7,827 nucleotides of DNA from Candidatus Woesearchaeota archaeon (GTDB lineage: Archaea; Nanobdellota; Nanobdellia; Woesearchaeales; UBA11716). The translations under genes were made by a program, and so were the position numbers. Of this stretch, positions 1 through 6,155 are shown one piece after another. The DNA lies in NCBI GenBank assembly GCA_013329175.1, contig DUKR01000109.1, forward strand, positions 7,824 to 15,650, given 5' to 3'. The notes beneath the pieces were generated by a model that was given only the letters and a program-made list of their open reading frames with translations, ran no database searches and had not been told where the DNA came from. Within the stretch, counting starts at the first letter, position 1; each line of letters opens with the position of its first letter.

Positions 1-298
1 ATGCCCTTGCCAGCAAGCGCAGCCAGAGCCGTTTTTGTTATCACTTTTTTTCTTCGTTTTTGTTCTCCCTCGGAGTTTCAAAGTGCATTATGCTTTGCAA
101 TAGAAAGGATGAGGCTGCGCATTTGCTGTGGAAGCGATGGGAGAATAGACATTGCCTTTTTTTTGAATGAGCTTTTTGGGAATGCCAGCTCACCACGAGC
201 CTGCTCCCTTCCTCCCCACAGGGCTTTTTCAGGAGAGTGAAGCATGACAGGAAGTTCAACAGTAAGCAGTCAGAAATCAGGCCAGAAAGGAAATCTCA
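1..298. other. Gap with no convincing complete gene
   Basis: This stretch lies downstream of the minus-strand SpoIIM gene. Both strands have open frames of 70-80 codons, but their translations are low-complexity, lack recognisable domains and lack good ribosome binding sites, so I do not call them. There is an 8-T run at 157-164. On the minus strand a frame opens with GTG at 44-42, reads VITKTALAALAGKG and leaves the window; it could be the start of a further gene, but I see no TATA box or strong Shine-Dalgarno for it. No T-rich terminator is visible for the minus-strand operon, so transcription might continue into such a gene. Confidence 0.4.
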
Positions 299-1114
299 TC
301 AGAACAGCGCCGGCGTTACATACACCTCAACTAGTGCAGCAGCAAAGAGCATGGCGACTGCCCCTGCAGAGAGGTCCACAGAATCAAGCAATACCCTGGT
401 GAAGCGCTCGCTGCCCCACTCATGCCTTATGATGGCAATAGAGATTATGCCCCCAGCAAGGCCAGCCATGAAATAGGCAAGGATCTCAGGGATGCCGTGA
501 GTAAGGTACCGTAACAGGGCAAGTGTGAAGGCAGGAAGGATGCCCTGATGAAGCGAATTGCTTGCAAAGCTTCCTATGGCTGTGCTAATGACTGAAGCGT
601 TCCATGCCAGAATGAAGATAGCGCCTGCACCAAAAGCAAACGAGAACAGGATGCAGAATACCATGACGCGGATGTTGTTGAAGAATATCCTGCCTACCAT
701 CGGGAATGCACCAGCAAAGCTTCCCGTGACTTGAGAGTTTATCCTGCTGATAGTGTCCTGCTGCACGCTAAAGAGGGTTGTGGTAATCTCCGCAGGAGTT
801 GCGACATACCAGACTGAAAAGGATATCACATATCCCAGAAACAGGAACATAAAGAACGACAAGGCTGGCCCATGCTCCTTGATAAGCATCCGGTACTCTC
901 CTGAAAGGTTTTGAGCCTCCTCAATCTTGATGACGCTATGGACGATGTGGATGGAAGCAAGGACAGTAATAAACACCATGACTAATGATGACTGCTCAGG
1001 AAATACCCACAGCGAAAGTAGGATGGCAACCGAGGAGTACAGTATCCCGACAAAGAGCATCTTCCACGGCCTGCGCTCTGCATTTCTGGGATTGATGAGT
1101 AATTCAAGAACCAT
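299..1114 (-). CDS. SpoIIM/DUF95-family polytopic membrane protein
   Basis: The product is a 271-residue integral membrane protein resembling the archaeal branch of the SpoIIM (stage II sporulation protein M, DUF95) family. That family is widespread in non-sporulating organisms and its archaeal function is unknown. About six hydrophobic segments are visible, near residues 17-36, 41-60, 84-104, 149-169, 206-229 and 248-266. Family-like features are the NNIRV stretch entering the fourth segment and HGIPE entering the fifth. I chose ATG at 1114-1112 because AAGGAG at 1129-1124 lies 9 bases upstream; a TTG two codons earlier would sit only 3 bases from that site. The gene follows the beta-sandwich protein gene by 18 bases, and its ribosome binding site sits directly after that gene's TGA, so the two should be co-transcribed and translationally coupled. 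The family call is from motif and hydropathy pattern; the role is not inferable. Confidence 0.85.
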   Translation of the reverse strand: MVLELLINPRNAERRPWKMLFVGILYSSVAILLSLWVFPEQSSLVMVFITVLASIHIVHSVIKIEEAQNLSGEYRMLIKEHGPALSFFMFLFLGYVISFSVWYVATPAEITTTLFSVQQDTISRINSQVTGSFAGAFPMVGRIFFNNIRVMVFCILFSFAFGAGAIFILAWNASVISTAIGSFASNSLHQGILPAFTLALLRYLTHGIPEILAYFMAGLAGGIISIAIIRHEWGSERFTRVLLDSVDLSAGAVAMLFAAALVEVYVTPALF

Positions 1115-1123
1115 GTGCAACTG

Positions 1124-1129
1124 CTCCTT
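1124..1129 (-). promoter_or_regulatory. Shine-Dalgarno site of the SpoIIM-family gene
   Basis: AAGGAG on the minus strand, immediately after the upstream gene's TGA at 1135-1133 and 9 bases before ATG at 1114. It decides the start in favour of this ATG over the TTG at 1120. Confidence 0.75.
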
Positions 1130-1132
1130 TTT

Positions 1133-2656
1133 TCAACTCTTCTTTTCCAGAAGATCATCAATCATCTCCTGGGTGATTTCAGGGGCTGTCTCCTGCTGGC
1201 CATGTCGAGCTGAGCCTTTTGCTCTGCTCTCATGAGAATCCCCCATCTGCCTGCTTCCGGATGATAAGCCAAAGAGCCTCTCTTTCACGACAGGAGCAGC
1301 TCTTGCGATACGTTTCCTGTTGTAGTAGCCAAGGGCTCCAAGGATGACGACGATGAGGAATGCGACAGCTACAGTGCCGCTGCTGCCTCCAGCAGCGCCG
1401 GATGAGATGCTTGCGCCTGTCACCGCAGCAAGGTCTGAAGGCTTCTGCTGGGGATCAATGTAGGCTTGTGCAGCAACGGGAGTCTCTGCATCTGCAAAAA
1501 GCAGGGTGACATTATATATCCCGGCATCAACCTTGCCCTCAAGGCTGACCGCTGCAGCCTCCAGCGGAGAAAGCGAGACTTTCTCGGTGATGACTTTTTC
1601 CTCTTCTTCATTTGCTATGATGAGCTGCACCTGCTCATCGTGCTGTGCGTTGCCGGTGTTCCGTATGATGATTGCCCCTCCGTCAAGGACTGCTTCAAGA
1701 TGCCCTACCGTTGGGAGATCTACCTTCACCTCCTGTGATAAGCCTTCATAAGACACAGTTATGATATAGGCGCCGGCAGGCGCTGAAGATTCAAACTTAA
1801 AGAGGTAGTCTGAGCCTGAAGGGATGGACTCACGGGTGATGGCTTTCCCCTGAGGGCCTGTTATCTTCAGTTGTACAGGCGCATCCATGACGTGGCGCGC
1901 ATGGTCAAGGAGGAATGGCCTGACCCTTGCGATCTCCCCTGGCTCATAGCTGTTCTTGTTCAATTCTATTGCAATGCTGGTGGGGATGCTCTCGACCTCG
2001 AATTCCGTTGTTGCGTCCCCTTCGTTGCCGTAGGCATCCTCAAGGTAGAAAAACAGCTTGTGCTTTCCTGAACTCACATCATCAGGGAGCCTGACTGCAA
2101 AACTGAAGGAGCCGTCAGCGACGGTAGCATTGAGGTCATCATCCAATACATTGAGCTTGATTTCTGCGCCATCAACAGGCTCGCCTGTTGCCTTGGTAAC
2201 CCTTCCGGTGACGTCAATAGTCTCTCCGGGCCCATAGCGGTTTTTTTTGAGTGTGACGGTGATGGTGGCGTCCGCATCTATGGAAAATGGAGAGGATTCA
2301 ACCTCCTCTATTGTTGCAAAATTCTGGCCCCTGATGTCAAAGCTCTGCAACTCTGCCTTGATCTTGCAGGTTCCTTCGAGAGGAGCAGAAAGCTTCACTC
2401 CAGCCTGCAGCGGCTTCTCCTTGCCTTGCTCAAGCGAAAGCTGGCTGAGAAAGAAGGGCAGCCTGTCGGAACCGCATACCACGGCAAGATTGAGGAAGCC
2501 ATTAAATGCGGCATCCCCTGCAACCGTAGCGGTGACGGGGATTGCGTCTCCAAGGCTATAGGTGCTCCTGTCGGGAATGGATAGCTCAATTTCAGCTAAA
2601 GCTGCAGGTGTCAGTGTGAATGCAATGAGCACAAGCATCAGAAGGTTTCGCTGCAT
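1133..2656 (-). CDS. Exported multi-domain beta-sandwich (Ig-like) protein with C-terminal membrane anchor
   Basis: The 507-residue product is predicted to face the cell exterior. Residues 1-21 form a Sec-type signal peptide (basic QR, a leucine-rich core, then A-L-A before EIEL). Three successive Ig/MG2-like units are suggested by a recurring Y-x-x-G-[DE]-x-[IA] pattern near residues 33, 141 and 237, each followed by beta-strand-like sequence. A fourth unit, about 318-400, contains IRNTGN, typical of CARDB/NEW3-type domains. Cys61 and Cys97 could pair in the first unit. A Gly/Ser-rich linker (415-427) leads to one transmembrane helix (about 428-445), a basic stop-transfer (NRKR) and a cytoplasmic tail of about 60 residues ending in acidic and lysine-rich sequence. 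The start is ATG at 2656-2654; a TATA-like box about 30 bp upstream and no Shine-Dalgarno suggest a near-leaderless mRNA. It is first gene of an operon with the SpoIIM homologue. No enzymatic motif was seen; a structural, adhesin or envelope-binding role is inference. Confidence 0.85.
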   Translation of the reverse strand: MQRNLLMLVLIAFTLTPAALAEIELSIPDRSTYSLGDAIPVTATVAGDAAFNGFLNLAVVCGSDRLPFFLSQLSLEQGKEKPLQAGVKLSAPLEGTCKIKAELQSFDIRGQNFATIEEVESSPFSIDADATITVTLKKNRYGPGETIDVTGRVTKATGEPVDGAEIKLNVLDDDLNATVADGSFSFAVRLPDDVSSGKHKLFFYLEDAYGNEGDATTEFEVESIPTSIAIELNKNSYEPGEIARVRPFLLDHARHVMDAPVQLKITGPQGKAITRESIPSGSDYLFKFESSAPAGAYIITVSYEGLSQEVKVDLPTVGHLEAVLDGGAIIIRNTGNAQHDEQVQLIIANEEEEKVITEKVSLSPLEAAAVSLEGKVDAGIYNVTLLFADAETPVAAQAYIDPQQKPSDLAAVTGASISSGAAGGSSGTVAVAFLIVVILGALGYYNRKRIARAAPVVKERLFGLSSGSRQMGDSHESRAKGSARHGQQETAPEITQEMIDDLLEKKS

Positions 2657-2682
2657 AATGCTACCATTCTTCGAGGGAGCAC

Positions 2683-2690
2683 TTTAAAAT
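2683..2690 (-). promoter_or_regulatory. TATA-like box of the beta-sandwich/SpoIIM operon
   Basis: Minus-strand ATTTTAAA, centred about 30 bp before the ATG at 2656. Initiation some 25 bp downstream would leave a 5' leader of only a few bases, consistent with the absence of a Shine-Dalgarno site. It lies 4 bp from the left arm of the 28-bp inverted repeat. Confidence 0.6.
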
Positions 2691-2694
2691 TCTT

Positions 2695-2722
2695 TCGGCA
2701 GATGGGGCTCGTGATGCAGAAT
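2695..2722 (-). repeat. Inverted repeat, left arm (28 bp, perfect)
   Basis: This 28-bp arm is an exact reverse complement of 2783-2810. Read toward the minus-strand operon it ends in CATCTGCCGA and is followed after 4 bp by that operon's TATA-like box. Identity stops abruptly at both ends of the arm. The spacer between arms is 60 bp and has no obvious symmetry. Position and orientation suggest a transcription-factor binding element; a terminal inverted repeat of a tiny mobile element is the alternative. Confidence 0.9.
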
Positions 2723-2782
2723 CATATGCAGTTGAATCACTCACTTTTCTGCCTTCTTGGTTGCCCTGTTTTAGCTTAAATC

Positions 2783-2810
2783 ATTCTGCATCACGAGCCC
2801 CATCTGCCGA
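2783..2810 (+). repeat. Inverted repeat, right arm (28 bp, perfect)
   Basis: Exact reverse complement of 2695-2722. Read toward the FKBP gene it ends in CATCTGCCGA and is followed after 4 bp by TTTATAAA. Both divergent promoters therefore carry the same 28-bp upstream sequence in the same orientation and at the same distance from the TATA box. Confidence 0.9.
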
Positions 2811-2814
2811 TATA

Positions 2815-2822
2815 TTTATAAA
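2815..2822 (+). promoter_or_regulatory. TATA box of the FKBP gene
   Basis: TTTATAAA inside an AT-only stretch (2811-2826), about 52 bp before the ATG at 2871. Initiation about 25 bp downstream gives a leader near 28 bases. That leader has no clear GGAGG-like site. Confidence 0.75.
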
Positions 2823-2870
2823 ATATCCGCATCTCCAAAAATCCATTCCATTCTTACGTGCTGGCTGAAC

Positions 2871-3590
2871 ATGGCAACACTCAAAGAAAACGACTTTGCG
2901 CAGATAACCTACACCGGAACAATCAAGGGCGAGGGCATAGTATTTGATACCACAGACGAGAAGGTAGCAAAAGACAATGGGCTGCATAATCCGCAGGCAA
3001 GCTACGGCCCGCTCACTATCTGCATAGGAAAACGGCAGGTCCTTTCTGGCCTTGATAAGGCACTCATAGGAAAGGATGTGGGCCATGAATTCACTATAGA
3101 CATAGCCCCAGAAGACGGTTTTGGCAGAAAATCTGCAAAGCTCATCCATCTCATCCCGACAGGAAGATTCAGAAAAGAGCAGATCCAGCCATACCCAGGG
3201 CTTCAGGTCAACATAGACAATCAGGCGGGAACCATAAAAACGGTTTCAGGCGGGAGGACCTTGGTTGACTTCAATCATCCCCTGGCAGGAAAAGAGCTGG
3301 CCTATACCGTTACCATCACCAGACTTGTGACTGAGCCCAAAGAGAAGCTTGAGGGGTTCATGAAGCAGTCGCTTGCGATCCATGGAACTGAAATTGCAGT
3401 GGAGGGAAATTCTGCAACAATCACTCTTGCCGTTGAGATTCCGGAAGAGATACAGAAGGCACTTTCTCAACAGATAAAGGAGGCAATCCCTGAGCTTGCA
3501 GTCATCACCTTTGCGGAAAAAGAGGCTGATACGAAAAAGGATGTCGGCGACCCGTCGAAGAATTTAAATAGAGGTAGTACTCAGGAGTAG
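2871..3590 (+). CDS. FKBP-type peptidyl-prolyl cis-trans isomerase, long archaeal (FKBP26/SlyD-like) type
   Basis: This 239-residue protein catalyses cis-trans isomerisation of Xaa-Pro bonds and probably acts as a cytosolic folding chaperone; no signal peptide is present. The FKBP fold is split: residues 5-82 (YTGTIKGEG, VFDTT at 25-29, QVLSGLDKAL at 56-65, EDGFG at 81-85) and 128-152 (LVDFNHPLAGKEL, the classic closing segment). The segment between, about 86-127, is the insert-in-flap (IF) chaperone domain. A C-terminal alpha/beta domain, about 155-218, matches the extra domain of Methanocaldococcus FKBP26, and a charged tail follows. The usual active-site positions Tyr14, Asp26 and Phe134 are present. 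Length agrees with the long archaeal class of about 230-240 residues. The tail codons (Lys-Asn-Leu-Asn) carry a TATA-like box that may drive ftsZ. Confidence 0.96.
   Translation: MATLKENDFAQITYTGTIKGEGIVFDTTDEKVAKDNGLHNPQASYGPLTICIGKRQVLSGLDKALIGKDVGHEFTIDIAPEDGFGRKSAKLIHLIPTGRFRKEQIQPYPGLQVNIDNQAGTIKTVSGGRTLVDFNHPLAGKELAYTVTITRLVTEPKEKLEGFMKQSLAIHGTEIAVEGNSATITLAVEIPEEIQKALSQQIKEAIPELAVITFAEKEADTKKDVGDPSKNLNRGSTQE
3563..3570 (+). promoter_or_regulatory. Probable TATA box for ftsZ within the end of the FKBP gene
   Basis: TTTAAATA lies in the last codons of the FKBP gene. Initiation about 25 bp downstream (near 3592) would give a leader of about 28 bases containing the ftsZ Shine-Dalgarno site. 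ftsZ can therefore be transcribed separately as well as by readthrough. This is inferred from spacing only. Confidence 0.5.
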
Positions 3591-3606
3591 ATAATCAGCA
3601 CTTCGC

Positions 3607-3614
3607 AGGGGGAT
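3607..3614 (+). promoter_or_regulatory. Shine-Dalgarno site selecting the GTG start of ftsZ
   Basis: AGGGGGAT, with its G run ending 8 bases before GTG at 3621. No comparable site precedes the next in-frame candidate, ATG at 3711, so the GTG is preferred. Confidence 0.65.
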
Positions 3615-3620
3615 GTAAGG

Positions 3621-4757
3621 GTGGAGTCCATAATTCAGGCAGCAACAGGGCAGGCAAATAGCGCAAGCAGGAATTTTTCTACCAAACAGGTGCCTTCGCA
3701 GAACAACGAGATGGATGCTGAATTGCAGGAGTTGCTCAAGCAGCATACCGCAAACATCAAGGTGGTCGGGGCTGGCGGCGGCGGCAACAATACCATCAAC
3801 AGGATAACTGAGGTGGGCATCAAAGGCGTTGATACTATAGCAGTCAACACTGATGCCCAGGACCTTTTGTATACCACAGCAACCAAGAAAATCCTGATGG
3901 GTCGTGAGGTCTCAAAGGGATTAGGCGCTGGATCCAATCCCAAGATAGGCGAAGAGGCAGCAAGAGAAGCCGAAAAAGAAATCAAGAATGCAATCGCTGG
4001 CTGCGACATGGTATTTATCACCTGTGGGCTAGGAGGCGGCACAGGGACAGGTTCAGCTCCGATTATTGCGGAAATAGCAAAGAAGCAGGGAGCACTCACC
4101 GTCGGCATCGTTACCATGCCCTTCTCTATGGAAGGCAACAGGCGCTATGAGAATGCTGTCTATGGCCTTGAGCGCCTTGAGCAGCTTGTTGATACCCTCA
4201 TAGTCATACCCAATGACAAATTGCTTGAGCTTGCCCCGGATCTTCCACTGCACACCGCATTCAAGGTTGCTGACGAGATATTGACTAACGCAGTCAAGGG
4301 AATTGCTGAGCTTGTCACGAAAGCTGGTCTTGTCAACCTTGATTTTGCTGACATCAGGGCAGTGATGAAAGGCGGCGGGGTAGCAATGATTGGCGTGGGC
4401 GAGTCAGATTCAGAGAACAGGGCAATTGAGGCAGTTGAGAAGGCTATCTCCAACCCCCTCCTTGATGTTGATATCTCAGGCGCAAATGGGGCATTGGTCA
4501 ACATCGCCGGCGGCGAGGACATGACGCTTGAAGAGGCTAGACGGGTAGTTGAAGCCATCTCATCACGGCTTTCAGATGATGCCCGCCTCATCTGGGGGGC
4601 ACAGATTTATAAAGACATGGAGAAAACCATTAGAACCATGCTTATCGTGACTGGTGTCCAGTCAGCCCAGATATTCGGCCCTGGGCGGAAACTCTCAGAC
4701 AAGCGAAAGCGAGAGATTGAGAGCGAATTAGGCATTGAGTTTGTTGAGTCACGATAG
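3621..4757 (+). CDS. ftsZ: Cell division GTPase FtsZ
   Basis: FtsZ is the tubulin homologue that polymerises with GTP into the division ring under the cell membrane. The 378-residue protein shows the full set of signatures: VVGAGGGGNN (48-57), NTDAQ (76-80), the tubulin signature GGGTGTGSAP (138-147), PND (197-199) and the T7 synergy loop NLDFAD (239-244), with Asp241 and Asp244 positioned for GTP hydrolysis across the subunit interface. The C-terminal polymerisation domain follows, ending at IESELGIEFVESR. There is no long disordered linker as in bacterial FtsZ. About 45 residues precede the core; residues 1-30 are Ser/Gln/Asn-rich and would be lost if translation began at Met31 (3711). The GTG start at 3621 is supported by an upstream AGGGGG. 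Archaea often have two paralogues; I cannot assign FtsZ1 or FtsZ2 firmly, though linkage to secE-spt5 favours FtsZ1. Confidence 0.98.
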   Translation: MESIIQAATGQANSASRNFSTKQVPSQNNEMDAELQELLKQHTANIKVVGAGGGGNNTINRITEVGIKGVDTIAVNTDAQDLLYTTATKKILMGREVSKGLGAGSNPKIGEEAAREAEKEIKNAIAGCDMVFITCGLGGGTGTGSAPIIAEIAKKQGALTVGIVTMPFSMEGNRRYENAVYGLERLEQLVDTLIVIPNDKLLELAPDLPLHTAFKVADEILTNAVKGIAELVTKAGLVNLDFADIRAVMKGGGVAMIGVGESDSENRAIEAVEKAISNPLLDVDISGANGALVNIAGGEDMTLEEARRVVEAISSRLSDDARLIWGAQIYKDMEKTIRTMLIVTGVQSAQIFGPGRKLSDKRKREIESELGIEFVESR

Positions 4758-4781
4758 CGATGTCAGCCATGGATAGGATAA

Positions 4782-4787
4782 GGTGAT
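4782..4787 (+). promoter_or_regulatory. Shine-Dalgarno site of secE
   Basis: GGTGAT, which can pair with the ATCACC at the 3' end of archaeal 16S rRNA, lies 3 bases before ATG at 4791. The short gap is expected because this is the start-proximal part of the full complementary sequence. It fixes the start of this short gene. Confidence 0.65.
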
Positions 4788-4790
4788 GGA

Positions 4791-4967
4791 ATGAAACTTA
4801 TAACCAAACTGCGATCCTTCTGGGTTGAGTGCGTTCGCGTCCTCATGGTTACGAAAAAGCCCACTAAGACGGAGTTTGCAACCATTGTCAAGGCAAGTGC
4901 CCTAGGCATGGCAATTATCGGAGCCCTTGGCTTTGCCATCACCATGATAAAATTGACTCTATTGTAG
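4791..4967 (+). CDS. secE: Protein translocase subunit SecE (Sec61-gamma homologue)
   Basis: SecE is the small essential clamp subunit of the SecYEG/Sec61 channel for protein export and membrane insertion. The frame encodes 58 residues, the typical size for archaeal SecE. An amphipathic N-terminal helix (FWVECVRVLMV, 10-20) precedes the characteristic hinge TKKPTKTEF (21-29), then one transmembrane helix, about residues 33-57. The ATG at 4791 is supported by GGTGAT just upstream. The gene sits 33 bases after ftsZ and 9 bases before spt5, the order seen in many archaea, and is probably part of their transcript. Identity rests on the KPT hinge, topology and synteny. Confidence 0.95.
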   Translation: MKLITKLRSFWVECVRVLMVTKKPTKTEFATIVKASALGMAIIGALGFAITMIKLTLL

Positions 4968-4970
4968 GAG
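4967..4970 (+). promoter_or_regulatory. Shine-Dalgarno site of spt5 overlapping the secE stop
   Basis: GGAG begins at the last base of the secE TAG (4965-4967) and lies 6 bases before the spt5 ATG at 4977, suggesting coupled translation. Confidence 0.6.
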
Positions 4971-4976
4971 AGCACA

Positions 4977-5489
4977 ATGACCGAAGCTGCACAACAGGCA
5001 CAGGAAGAGAATAAGATTTTCGCAGTACGGACAACGGCAAACCGGGAAGACCAAGTCATGGACTTTCTCACCAGCAACGCAAAGAAGAAGGGCATCAGTA
5101 TCTATAGCGTTATCAGGGCGCACGGCATGCGTGGCTATATTTTTGTTGAGGCTGCGACGCAGGCAGATGCCGAACAATCAGCCTATAACGTCCCTTATGC
5201 CAGGGGGATTCTGCCAAAGTCCATTGACTACAAGGAAATTGAGCACATGCTTGAGCAGGTCAAGATTGAGCGCAACATACGAAAAGGCGACATCTGCGAG
5301 ATCATCTCAGGTCCTTTTAAAAGGGAGCAGGCAAAGGTCACAAGGATAGACAAGGCTAAGGAAGAGATTGTTGTAGAGTTGCTTGAAGCTGCAGTTCCCA
5401 TCCCGATTACCGTCAAGATGGATGCAATCAAGGTGATTCGAAGGGATACCGCAGATGAGTCAGGGGCTGCTAAAATCCAGTATGGATAG
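4977..5489 (+). CDS. spt5: Transcription elongation factor Spt5 (archaeal NusG homologue)
   Basis: Spt5 binds the RNA polymerase clamp, usually with Spt4 (not in this window), and promotes processive elongation and transcription-translation coupling. The 170-residue product has the minimal archaeal layout. The NGN domain, about residues 13-90, includes FAVRTT, the MRGYIFVEA strand-turn and YARGILP. A helical linker follows, then a KOW domain, about 102-155, with GDICEIISGPFKREQAKV and a PIPITV strand. A short acidic tail (DTADESG) ends the protein. It starts 9 bases after secE. In many archaea the genes for ribosomal proteins L11, L1, L10 and L12 come next; here the next gene is on the opposite strand, converging with 25 bases between the two stop codons. 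Confidence 0.97.
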   Translation: MTEAAQQAQEENKIFAVRTTANREDQVMDFLTSNAKKKGISIYSVIRAHGMRGYIFVEAATQADAEQSAYNVPYARGILPKSIDYKEIEHMLEQVKIERNIRKGDICEIISGPFKREQAKVTRIDKAKEEIVVELLEAAVPIPITVKMDAIKVIRRDTADESGAAKIQYG

Positions 5490-5514
5490 TGAGGAAATAC
5501 CTTCTGAAACTACT

Positions 5515-6150
5515 TTATTTACTTTCCCATTCCTGCCCCCTCCTCTTCTCTATCTTATACTGCCAGATTCTTGGCTTGATATCAATATCCCTCTCGACAT
5601 TTGCTGCAACGATGTTCTGGAGAATCTGTTCTGTACTCTTATGGAGAAGGACAATGAGGGGCACGCCTTTTTTTTTTGTCTGCTGGCAGAAAACGTGAAA
5701 GAACAGGCCGACCTCATCGCGGTTCTGGTATTCCAACAGTTTATCTATCTGGAACATGAAGACGCAGGTCGGCTCTCCTTTCTTCCGCTCAAGGAAGAGA
5801 TTGGTGTACACTTCAATGTCATCAAACTTGTCTGGCTCAGATACCGTAATGAGCTGCCGGACAGGAGGTGTACCCTTGCCGATGATGAGGGAGATTGCGT
5901 CAATGAGGTACAACTTGTTAAGATTCCCCCCTCTGCGGGCAATATCTTCAGCAATGTCTCTCGTGTGCTCGTTAAAGGTGACCATGACCACGTTCATGTT
6001 AAATGCATTGGTTACCCTTACGAGAATGTTAATGGCGTCTTCCTCGTAATGCTCAAAGTCCGTGGTTATGAGAAGGTGAAGGTTATTCTGGAAGGCTTCA
6101 CGGAGGTCATCATCAAGCGCAAGGGTCCTTTCAGGGTCGGTGATTGCCAT
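5515..6150 (-). CDS. KaiC/RAD55-like ATPase-fold protein lacking a Walker A motif
   Basis: No specific family name can be assigned. The 211-residue product is soluble and follows the strand-helix pattern of a RecA/KaiC-type ATPase core: LHLLITTDF (24-32), NVVMVTFNEHTRD (53-65), LNKLYLIDAIS (77-87), LITVSEPDKFDDI (100-112), a Walker B-like hydrophobic strand CVFMFQID (129-136), then GVPLIVLLHK (162-171) and IKPRIWQYKIEKRR (191-204), like a C-terminal beta-hairpin. Where a P-loop (GxxxxGKT) belongs, after the first strand, the sequence reads TTDFEHYEED, so ATP hydrolysis is doubtful. Degenerate KaiC-like proteins of this kind are common in archaea and usually uncharacterised. The ATG at 6150-6148 begins 5 bases after the hisS stop with only a weak upstream site, so coupled translation with hisS is likely. 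A run of ten A (complement of 5668-5677) encodes part of QQTKKKG and is prone to slippage or sequencing error. Confidence 0.6.
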   Translation of the reverse strand: MAITDPERTLALDDDLREAFQNNLHLLITTDFEHYEEDAINILVRVTNAFNMNVVMVTFNEHTRDIAEDIARRGGNLNKLYLIDAISLIIGKGTPPVRQLITVSEPDKFDDIEVYTNLFLERKKGEPTCVFMFQIDKLLEYQNRDEVGLFFHVFCQQTKKKGVPLIVLLHKSTEQILQNIVAANVERDIDIKPRIWQYKIEKRRGQEWESK

Positions 6151-6155
6151 TGTCT

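Noticed and set aside
1..44. Possible minus-strand gene start (GTG at 44-42, VITKTALAALAGKG)
   Set aside because: Plausible N-terminus, but only 14 codons are visible, with no TATA box and only a distant GAGGGAGA; not enough to call.
168..195. Small hairpin GAGCT...AGCTC near the 8-T run
   Set aside because: The stem is only 5 bp with a 13-base loop, and the T run precedes rather than follows it on the plus strand, so it is not a terminator.
1..259. Open frames on both strands of the left edge (79 codons plus, 72 codons minus)
   Set aside because: They overlap each other, have no recognisable domain and no convincing start signals; their compositions look like chance open frames.
2695..2810. 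Inverted repeat as a transcription terminator or CRISPR-like repeat pair
   Set aside because: The loop of 60 bp is too long, no T run follows either arm in the relevant direction, both flanking genes diverge from it, and there are only two copies in opposite orientation.
2781..3149. 122-codon minus-strand frame antisense to the FKBP gene and crossing the divergent promoter
   Set aside because: It is the shadow of a well-supported FKBP gene, includes one arm of the inverted repeat, and its translation is not domain-like.
3635..4591. Long minus-strand frames (167 and 143 codons) antisense to ftsZ
   Set aside because: Ser/Pro/Ala-rich complements of the FtsZ codons; ftsZ is unambiguous.
4605..4613. 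TTTATAAAG inside ftsZ as an internal promoter for secE-spt5
   Set aside because: It encodes the conserved I-Y-K residues of FtsZ and lies about 180 bp before secE; a chance TATA match is as likely.
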